From Hymenopus coronatus (taxonomy: Eukaryota; Arthropoda; Insecta; Mantodea; Hymenopodidae), in assembly GCA_030762935.1 (NCBI GenBank), contig CM060895.1, forward strand, positions 73,453,001 through 73,517,000: a DNA stretch of 64,000 nucleotides, read 5' to 3'. This document shows positions 56,085-64,000 of the stretch, in pieces. The notes beneath the pieces are model-generated. The model was given only the letters and a program-made list of their open reading frames with translations. It was not told the DNA's origin and ran no database searches. Every line of letters starts with the position of its first letter. Within the stretch, counting starts at the first letter, position 1. Made by a program: the position numbers and the translations under genes.

Positions 56085-56613
56085 TCCATTCATATGACTT
56101 TCTCTACATATGTAACAAATTATTGTTAAAAAGCTTATTCTTCTCTCTATTTCATGCTAATCGAGATAAACATTAGCAGAAATTGTCTTAATACTTGCTT
56201 TCTTGTAAGTAGAAGGGATGTAAAGCAGTAAATTAGAGTAAAATGATAGTAAAACCTTTAAAAGCTGGTTACCATTGCATGGCCAGTAGTTGACACATTT
56301 CCGTATGAGAAAATTTGAAGTATTTTAAAACTGAAAACAATAACAATAAATATCTCGGAATGCTCAACTCCATGAAAGATGTGTATGACATAAATTGGGT
56401 GTCTTAACGATATCTACATATTTGTCTATCTCTTACAGTTTAGCACTAAGGCAAAAGTCATCCAGAATGAAGAGGACTTGAGAGTCCATTCCCAGGAAAT
56501 TCAAGATGTACATTTTATTTGCCATATAAGTATCTTTAGTATACGATATTTTAATCAAAATCGTTAGAGTCTTTTTTGAGAAATTCAAAATGTTGGAAAG
56601 TTTTTCAAATTTA
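56085..56613 (+). repeat. Family A, 5' half
   Basis: Starts CTGTTTTCCATTCATATGAC and follows the family to AAATTCAAAATGTTGGAAAG, then passes straight into direct repeat R1. Confidence 0.8.
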
Positions 56614-56789
56614 ACAGATGCGTTACCTTAATGATCGTTTGTTTCGTTAAGAAGTAGAAGTAATTAACAAACAGGTTTAAAGAGAAAATGAAGTAGAAAA
56701 TGAGGGCAGAGGCTATTCGTTTCCGTAAACAGCTTTATTGCAGAAAAAAGACGAGTCAGCGCAGCCCTAATTCAAAAGCTGAAAACTGG
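56614..56789. repeat. Direct repeat R1 (first copy)
   Basis: CAGATGCGTTACCTTAATGA ... GAAAATGAAGTAGAAAATGA ... GCAGCCCTAATTCAAAAGCT ... GAAAACTGG. The second copy is at 57193-57385. Confidence 0.85.
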
Positions 56790-57192
56790 GGGGCGGGGGG
56801 GAGGAGTTCCATTTACAGGACTATTCTTAGCAAAGATTATTCTTTCATCTACGTGTCTGTTCCCAAAAAAATTCAATATATACATTCTATTTGCCATGTA
56901 AACGTCTTTAATACTCGGCATTTTAATCAAAATCGTTAGCGCCATTTTTGAGAAAATCAAAAATTTTGAAAAAGTTACATGCATAGGTAGTTTGGGGTGG
57001 TGGTGTTTGAAGATATTCGTATTGCATCTTTGAATATACTAAACTTAGGTATTTAACGATATTTTCATTTTTATATATTTTTTTAATTCAGGAATATGTG
57101 TTTCCGGTGAAATCTTGGCATCGAATTTTTGGGTAGAATTCAATATCTTCTCTATCTATTATGTACATTGTAGAGATATTAATAAAATAGTC
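56790..57192 (+). repeat. Family A, short derivative with both ends
   Basis: After a G-rich run it has the family start (GTTCCATTTACAGGACT) joined by deletion to TTATTCTTTCATCTAC and then to CCCAAAAAAATTCAATATA; it ends TATTATGTACATTGTAGAGA. About 0.4 kb. Confidence 0.8.
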
Positions 57193-57385
57193 CAGATGTT
57201 AACTTTTCCGAAAACTTACAACAATTTAACGATTGTTTGGTCCGTTAAGAAGTAAAGTAATTAGCAAGCAGGTTTAAAGAGAAAATGAGGTAGAAAAGGA
57301 AGGCAAAGGCTATTCATTTCCGTTAACAGCTTTATTAGAGAAACAGGCGAGTCAGTGCAGCCCTAATGTATTAGCTGAAAACTGG
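57193..57385. repeat. Direct repeat R1 (second copy)
   Basis: CAGATGTTAACTTTTCCGAA ... GAAAATGAGGTAGAAAAGGA ... TTAGCTGAAAACTGG. It has ~17 bp more than the first copy near its start. Confidence 0.85.
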
Positions 57386-57540
57386 AAAAATAAACGCTAC
57401 CACAAATGAGCAATATTTCCTCATTTTTGCTGAGTAGGAAAGCTAAAATAACCCGGCACATCTGGCTCCGAAAAGGGCACAGAAGCTTAAGTGAGATGCT
57501 ATTAATTCCAACTTTAATGGAAAGGTTTGTGCAAGCACCT
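57386..57540. repeat. Direct repeat R2 (first copy)
   Basis: AATAAACGCTACCACAAATG ... CCCGGCACATCTGGCTCC ... TTTGTGCAAGCACCT. Contiguous with R1 on its left and with the family A start on its right. Confidence 0.9.
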
Positions 57541-58465
57541 ATGTTCCACTCACATGACTTTCTCTACATCTCTGAACAAACTGTTGTTAAAACGCTTGTG
57601 TTCCTATTTACTTCATGCTAAACGAGAAAAAATTAGCAGAAATAGTCTTATTACTTGCTTCCTTGTAAGTAGAAGCGAAATAAGGGAGTACCATAGGTTA
57701 AAATGATAGCAAAAGATGGTTGCAATGTGACTGAAGTTCCTTTGTTTGTAGGGACACATGGACACAAGCTGACAAATTCCTGTATGAGAAAAGTATACGT
57801 TTTTTAAAGTTGAAACCAATAACAAGGAAAATCTAAAAACGACCAACTCCATGAAAAAATGTATATGATATAAATTGTGTGTTTTGATGTGCTCTACATT
57901 TGTTGCGTGGTCAGCTTTTATCCATCTGTTATAGTTTAGCAGTTATGCAAAATTCCGTAAAATGTATCCAGAATAAAGTGGTCTTTAGAGGCTAGTCCCA
58001 GAAAATGCAAGCTACACATTGTATTTGTCAGGTCTTTAGAGGCTATTCCCAGAAAATTCAAGCTATGCGTTTTATTTGTCAGGTAAATATCTTTAATATA
58101 CGGTATTTTAAACAAAATCGTTATAGCAATTTTTGAGAAAATAAAAATTATCGTAAAAAGTGCCATGTAAAGGTAGTTGGGTTTGGGGGGATTTTCTTAA
58201 AAATCTTCGTGTCGCATCTTTGGAAGACACCAAACTTAAATACTAAGTTTGGTATTTAACGGTCTTTTTGTTTTTGAGCTATAGGTACTGTCCACAGACA
58301 CAGACACACACACAGACACACATGGACCTTTTTCCAGAAATGTATTTCTTTTTATCCAGGAAAACCCAAAACATGTATTTCCGGTGAAATCTCGGTATCA
58401 ATTTTTGGGTGGTATACAATACCTTCTCTATACCTATGTACATACTTAGTACGTACAGAGAAAGT
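57541..58465 (+). repeat. Family A, full copy between direct repeats
   Basis: Starts ATGTTCCACTCACATGAC; ends CCTATGTACATACTTAGTAC and CAGAGAAAG. A block of ~60 bp (TCTTTAGAGGCTA-TTCCCAGAAAAT) is present twice at 57970-58090. Confidence 0.92.
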
Positions 58466-58605
58466 AATAAACGCTACGACAAATGAGCAATGTTTTCTCA
58501 TTTTTGCTAAAATAACCCGGCACATCTGGCTCCAAAAAGGGCACAGAAGCTTAAGTGACGATGCTATTAATTCCAACATTAATGGAGAGGTTTGTGCAAG
58601 CACCT
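58466..58605. repeat. Direct repeat R2 (second copy)
   Basis: AATAAACGCTACGACAAATG ... CTGGCTCCAAAAAGGGC ... TTTGTGCAAGCACCT. It lacks 12 bp (a GAGTAGGAAAGC-type segment after TTTTTGCT) of the first copy and is otherwise close. Confidence 0.9.
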
Positions 58606-58854
58606 GGGTCCAATTCTGGTGAAAGAACATTACGTGCAGAATTTATTTGCCCGCGGTGGCGAGATAGGAGCGCTGCTGTCGATACCAAAAGCTATATCGG
58701 GAACAGGCAATCGCTGCTATTCTGCTCTTATTCGGTTATGCTAAAAGGTTCTCTAAATTTGGGCATATGCGGTGTTCTTGCAAATATGGCACACGTAGTT
58801 TTAGCGAGAGCACAGCTTCCGCGGGTTTTTCATAGAATATATATACAGGATGGT

Positions 58855-59192
58855 CGTCTCCTTAGCGCGGTGGTAGCGTTGCTACTTACCAAGCGGGAGA
58901 CCTGGGTTCGATCCCCAGTACCGGTGTGGGGATTTTTCCCCCGCTGGGAGACCTGGCCCGGGGTGCACTCAGCCTCGTAAGGGGGGGACCAATTGAGGAG
59001 CTACTTGATGGAGAAGTAGCGGCTCCAGGTCATGAGGACCGCATTAACCGGTCGGGGGGGGATTCGAGGCGCTGACCATGTCTCACCCTCCAATACTGCA
59101 CCCCATCCATGACGTCTGTAGTGGACCGAGATGGGGGACGCAGCGGCCGGGCGGTAGGCCAAGGTTCCCCGTGAGCTGTCGTGCCATGGAGT
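58855..59192 (+). repeat. SINE P, intact with 15-bp target duplication
   Basis: Head: GTCTCCTTAGCGCGGTGGTA (A box) and GACCTGGGTTCGATCCCCAG (B box). Body: GGGGATTTTTCCCCCGCTGG, ACTCAGCCTCGTAAGG, GGAGCTACTTGATGGAG, AGTAGCGGCTCCAGGTCATG, then a GC-rich end. TATATATACAGGATG stands on both sides (58840-58854 and 59193-59207). This is a recent insertion by comparison with the rest. The 141-residue plus frame ending 58980 is a chance frame over it. Confidence 0.9.
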
Positions 59193-59452
59193 TATATATA
59201 CAGGATGCGCAAGTGAAATTCAACTAGCAAACACAATGTTTTTCGTAAAATTAGAAGAATTTGATGCTAGCTCTGATTAAGGTGATGCATCTGCGAAATT
59301 TGGGATATCTACGGTATGTAAGATATCTTAATGAAGTTTATACCATTTTTTAAACACAATAATAGTGTTAGTTTTGTTCTGTCTCAAAATGGTAGCTTGC
59401 ATGTTTAAATAGTAAGTTACATTGCCTAAATACATATGAACCACGTGATGCA

Positions 59453-60222
59453 TTTTTACTTTTTTAAATAGAGAGATATTGTATTCCACCCAACAATTTG
59501 ATGCCAAGATTTCACGGAAATACATGTTTTGAGACCTCCTGAATAAAAATCTGTGTCTGTGTATAGCTTAATAACAAAAACTGGTTAAATACCTAACTTC
59601 CAATTCAGCATCTTCAAAGGATGCGATACGAAGATTTTTAACATGGTACATTTTTGGAAATTTTGATTTTCTTAAAAATGATTTTAACGATTTTAATTAA
59701 AATGCCATATTTTTAAGACATTTTTATGGCAAACCAAATGTATATCTTTATATTCCTTGGAATAGCCTCTTCAGACCTCTTCCTACTGGATGACTTTTGC
59801 AAACCGTAAGAAATAGACAAAGACTTACATCACAAAAAATATATAACTCATTTAAACACAATTTATGTTATAACCATATTTATGGAGTTAACGGTTTCCA
59901 AGATAATCTTTGTTGGTTTCACTTTGAAACTACTTAAACTTTTCTCAACCGGAAAGTAACTTCCATTCCATCTCTTTGGTTTTTCTCCCGGGAAGGCACA
60001 GGTAACCGCATTTCAATTGTTTCACATGGGGATAGCTTTAAAAAATTTCTCTACCGATTTAGCCTAGTGTATTTCTTTAGTTTCCTTCTACTTACAAGGA
60101 AGCAAGTAATAAGACCATTTCTGTTATTGTTTATTTCGATAAACATTAAAAGAGTAATCTCTTGTAAAAATAGTTTGTTCATGGAATAGCTAAAGAAAGC
60201 CTCGTGTTGCGAACACAATATC
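59453..60222 (-). repeat. Family A, first of a second head-to-tail pair
   Basis: TTTTACTTTTTTAAATAGAG (palindrome lost) through TTCCACCCAACAATTTGATG to CGAACACAATATCATCA. It has lost much of the tract. Confidence 0.82.
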
Positions 60223-61100
60223 ATCATTTTACTTTCTCTATATGTAATATGTACACAGAGGCTATCATATTCCACTGAAAAATTCGATACCACGATTTCG
60301 CGGAAATACTTCTTTTAGGGTCCCCTGAATAAAAAAATATTTTTAGAAAACGGTTAGTTTGTATGTCTTTCTGTGTATATGTGCGGCAGCAGCATAACTC
60401 AAAAACAAAAAGCCCGTTAAACATAAAGCTTGATATTTAAGTTTGTTATATCCTAAGGATGCGACACAAAGCTTTTTCAAGAAAATCCCCCCTCCCCAAA
60501 CTATCCGTTACATGGAAAAATGTTTTCAAAATTTCGGTTTTCGCAAAAATGACAAACGATTTTGATTAACACACCTTATATTAAAGATATTTACAACGAT
60601 AACAAACTGTATATCTTGAATTTCCTGAGAATATCATATGAACTCCTCTTCAACCTTAATGACTTTTGCATAATTGTTGAACCACAAAAAATAAACATAA
60701 ACTTACCACACAAAAAATGTACATCTCGTCAACACACAATTTATGTCTTTACATTTTTTTGTAGAGCTAACCGAGATATTCCTTATTATTGGTTTACATT
60801 TTAAAATACAAAAACTTTTCTCAAATAGGAAGTCATCCGTGTTTCTTTTGTTTTACTACGACCAGGAAAAGATGCGAATTTTAAAGACAATCGCATAGCG
60901 ACAGTTTTTAAAACATTTGACTATCGATTTAGCCTAGTTGTTCGTTTATTTTCCCTTCTACTTATAACAAAGCAGGTAGTAAGACCTCTTTCCTTATGTT
61001 TATCTAGATAAGCGTGGAGTAGAAATAAGAATAGTCTTTTGTAAGAAGTTTTTGTAGAAGAGGTAGAGAAAGTCATGTGAATGGAACATAAAAGAATTTT
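60223..61100 (-). repeat. Family A, second of the pair
   Basis: Starts TTTTACTTTCTCTATATGTA right after the previous copy; ends AATGGAACATAAAAGAATTT. Tract reduced. Confidence 0.85.
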
Positions 61101-61765
61101 TGTGCAAAGAAGTGTGTGTGTATAAAATTTTTCAGGTTCAACATCTAATAGCACTCTTGACATATTAATTTATTTATATATATTTTATTAGCTATAATCA
61201 AAATGTATCTCCTCCAACTTATTGAACTAGAGATATCATTCTTCAGTTACATTTCTTACTAACTCTGAAAGATTACCTAGGAGAATTTTTCAAATATTGC
61301 ACAGTTTCTGTTTAAACAAAATCTATATACACACGCGCGTGATTGCGCGCCTGTCGTGAAATGTGGAAAAGTCATTAAAAGTAGCGCACGATTATGATAA
61401 TATTTTTAAAAAAAATAAACTGTGACCGAAATCAAAATTCCAGACAGAGATTTTGTTACACATATTCTTGAGTGCACTGTTTCTCAGATGTCTACTATAT
61501 ATTTGAGGGACAAGGTAGGTTTTGAAAACGGAAAATTGCAAACACAAACTTAGTAAATGACACATCTTTTTTGGAGGAGTGCATTGAAATAGCACACCGT
61601 GCTAAAATTCTGTTGAAACATGTGTTACATGTGCCATAGGTTATTAAAACATGTAGTGTAAATTGGTTACGTTTTATACATAAAACATATAAAAGCAAGT
61701 TTTTACCAAAATGGCTAAAAAAACATTTCTATACCCCCTTAAAATGATTTCAAAACAGGTATTTA
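61101..61765. other. No assignable feature
   Basis: AT-rich; minus frames at 61392-61698 have no recognisable domain. Confidence 0.4.
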
Positions 61766-62495
61766 GATAGATAAATAGTTTATTTTCAGTCATTAAGTAT
61801 AAAACATACGCAGGCTGCGTCATAAGAGAATAAAAATTAATTAAACATTTTACATAAAATAATGTTCAACAATTCATTTAAAAATAGATAAGATTAATCC
61901 CATTTCAGGTGATTACATTTTTTAAATTCTGTGACGAGGACTTACCTTCAAGGTTGTTCTGACCCTCCTCTTAAAGTTTAACAAAGGAAGAGTCTTGATA
62001 TTCTGAGGTAAGGTGTTGAAAATTTAACTAATATACATGAGCAAATGTTAAGAGTTTTACTATATTTACGTTTGTTAATATAAATATCAATCATTTTTGA
62101 GTGGGATAATTATAGACAGAAGAACATTTTGAGAAAAGTTTGATATATTTTTAACATATAGGAGGGAATCCAGAATAAACATTGAAGGTTATGTCAGTAT
62201 ACCAAATTGCATAAAAAGTGGCTTACAGTGAGTTCTTGGTGAAGCTCCAAATATGATACGCAGAGATTTCTTCTGAAGAATAAATAACTGAGCGGCAGAG
62301 GTATGATTGCCTCACAACAGAATACCATAACTTCGGTAACTATGGATGAGCACAATGCACTTAACAAGAGCACAACGGGTGACACTATGTCTAAGTGACC
62401 TTAATAAGTATAAGCTTTTATTTATTTTACTTGATAAGTAGTTAATATGAGTCTCCCAACCCAAGCCAGTTTCGATACGGATGCCCAGACATTAA
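61766..62495 (-). mobile_element. LINE-2w family fragment, 3' end
   Basis: Minus strand, broken frames: LRIIFGASPRTHCKPLF, QFGILT-stop-PSMFILDSLLYVKN, then a simple tail read as TAGATAGATAAATAG at 61766-61780. The GxxPRTxCKPLF string and the (TATC)-type tail match LINE-2w at 25944-27620. RT catalytic region absent. Target-primed truncation is likely; the 5' limit is approximate. Confidence 0.7.
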
Positions 62496-64000
62496 TTAGC
62501 AGCTCATTATCTAACTCGTATTAAAATTCTCAACTAAAAATCTGCAATATTACTCATACTTGAAATTAGTGACTAAATCAACGCTGTTGAGATATATAGT
62601 AGACCTCATAGTAGACTGCAACAAAGAAATGCAGCCTACAACATGCGCCAGAAATTAAACATTTGTTTTAAACATTCTTAAAGTGCTATTTGTGAAACAA
62701 AAGGTAAAACTTTCCTTAATTAAAATGTGATTCAAGCTGAATTTCCTAAGCAAAATACGACATTTTAAGTTGTCATTGGGGTATATCGTCTCAAATAATT
62801 TGAGATCTTCTTGTGGTTTACCAGGAAAAACACGAGTCAGTTGGGGAATTTAATGCCTTGTAGGAATGTTGCCATAGTAGCTCACTGATTAGAGCAACCG
62901 CAGAAAGACCAGAAGACTCGTGGTTGAAATTTCAGTTTGACTCTACCTGTCCAACTCCTTTCCTTCATATAGATTGCGTGGGAAAAAACAATTTAGAAAC
63001 ACGTTATAGTATTCTGCTCTTTATATTATTAACGTCATTATGTATACACAGGATTTTCATGGTTATTCAACTTGTAAATTAATATATGTGTTCATGATTT
63101 ACTTACCGTTCCAATACTTTTATAATTAATTAACTTTTGTGTCATTTTCCGTGTTATAGAATTATGCATGAATTGTGATTCTTGTTAATCTCCATAATAC
63201 CATGTATCATTTATATACATCCTCTTAAACTGAACTTTACTCATTGGGGTGTTTTCATTCATCAATAAAAGAATTATGCTTGCTCTGATTAAGAACGGGC
63301 TTTGCGAACATATACTAGAAATACAAGCTTTTATTTGGACGCGTGGCCGGCCTAAGAAATTTTTGTTATCATCAGGAAGCACGCTGTTTGCCGGCAAATT
63401 TTGATATTAGCAACCCTTTAATTTCAACCGCATACAATTTTATATGCAAGCTATAACTACAATATTTACATAGCTTCATCGTAGATGTCGGAAATTATGT
63501 CTTTGTTCCAACGCCACACATCTCACACCTGTTAAGAAAATCTACGTTAATACTCATTAATTTCTTCATAGTCATTAAATAAATCCATGTCTCATCCTAG
63601 TATGATCATTAATATTATCCAACACCCAACTAAATCTACGTATTGCTGCAATTCCCGTACTAAAGTTAACTATAGGGTTTTCATTTTTTAAAGTTAGTAG
63701 CATTCCAAGCCGAAGTTTGCAAAATTTCTGCTTAATATGCAAGCTTTCTCAGATATATATTTGGACTTCGTTTTAACTTTTCTCCGATGTCATATAGCTT
63801 TTTTTTTTTTTTGTTTTGTTTTGTTTTTTTTTTTGTTTTTTTTTTCGCTTCTTATCATAACAGATCCCGTTTCCTAAATATGTTCTCAAGATTACGAACC
63901 GCTTCTCTCTGAAGTGATTTTTCAACGGGGGATCGGTATATAAATCACCGTCTCACTTCTCTACAGGAATTTGTTTTCGCATAAGAATCACACACGAAAA
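62496..64000. other. No gene; minor repeats only
   Basis: AT-rich. Apart from the tRNA-like block at 62858 and the T-rich run at 63799-63846 I see nothing. The 70-residue minus frame at 63185-63397 is unsupported. Confidence 0.4.
62858..62950 (+). repeat. tRNA-like SINE head, decayed
   Basis: TAGCTCACTGATTAGAGCAA (A box) and CTCGTGGTTGAAATTTCAG (weak B box). It resembles the block at 12900. Stem pairing is poor. Confidence 0.4.

Noticed and set aside
58555..58980. 141-residue plus frame
   Set aside because: It runs from direct repeat R2 through unrelated sequence into SINE P; no domain.

Overview
The window is AT-rich eukaryotic DNA made almost entirely of transposable elements and their remains. 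I find no convincing host gene, rRNA gene, functional tRNA gene or CRISPR array. Three D,D34D-type mariner relics, several non-LTR retrotransposons (LINEs), several tRNA-derived SINE families, two solo-LTR candidates and long microsatellites point to an arthropod. An intact SINE at 58855-59192 has a head and body like the SINEs I know from polyneopteran insects (grasshoppers, stick insects, cockroaches), and LINE proteins at 31117-33237 are of a type common in insects. Species-level assignment is not possible from the sequence alone.

The dominant component is one interspersed repeat, here called family A. I count about 35 copies or pieces on both strands, about 21 kb or one third of the window by my own summation. 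A full copy is about 0.87-0.93 kb. It starts in an A-run followed by TCTGATGTGTTCCATTCACA and ends in a near-perfect palindrome around TATGTACATA followed by GAGAAAGTAA. It carries a 12-bp subterminal inverted pair (ACTTTCTCTACA near the start, its complement at the very end) and a variable CA/GACACAC tract about 150 bp from the end. No copy has a coding frame of its own. Copies are found head-to-tail (50183-52024; 59453-61100), nested inside one another in T- or A-runs (7251, 14597, 52459), and flanked by 140-190 bp direct repeats (56614-58605). These traits fit a non-autonomous rolling-circle (Helentron/HINE-like) element best, but that is inference.

Layout: 1-9 kb, A copies, a mariner 3' half (6336-6893) and SINEs. 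9-14 kb, two LINE 3' ends, A and SINE B. 14-16 kb, a nest of A copies. 16.7-18 kb, a decayed protein-coding copy of a multicopy insect protein family in which one ~125-bp coding segment occurs four times in tandem. 18.7-23.5 kb, two more mariner relics, one with an 83-bp internal duplication. 24-28 kb, A copies with a 1.7-kb LINE inserted in one. 29-30 kb, a SINE and a solo-LTR candidate. 31.1-33.9 kb, the best-preserved element, a LINE whose reading frame is continuous apart from four stop codons; the minus-strand copy at 10688-11704 is its relative. 34-38.8 kb, SINEs, A and a jockey-like LINE end followed by two 5S-rRNA-like hairpin blocks. 39-50 kb, A copies, SINEs, an RT fragment and a tetranucleotide microsatellite. 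50-61 kb, the densest A region with tandem, nested and long-repeat-flanked copies. 61-64 kb, a LINE fragment and unremarkable AT-rich DNA.

The genes do not work together as a pathway. What the window records is layering: SINEs and LINEs inserted into A, A inserted into A and next to SINE poly-A tails, and mariner inserted into A.
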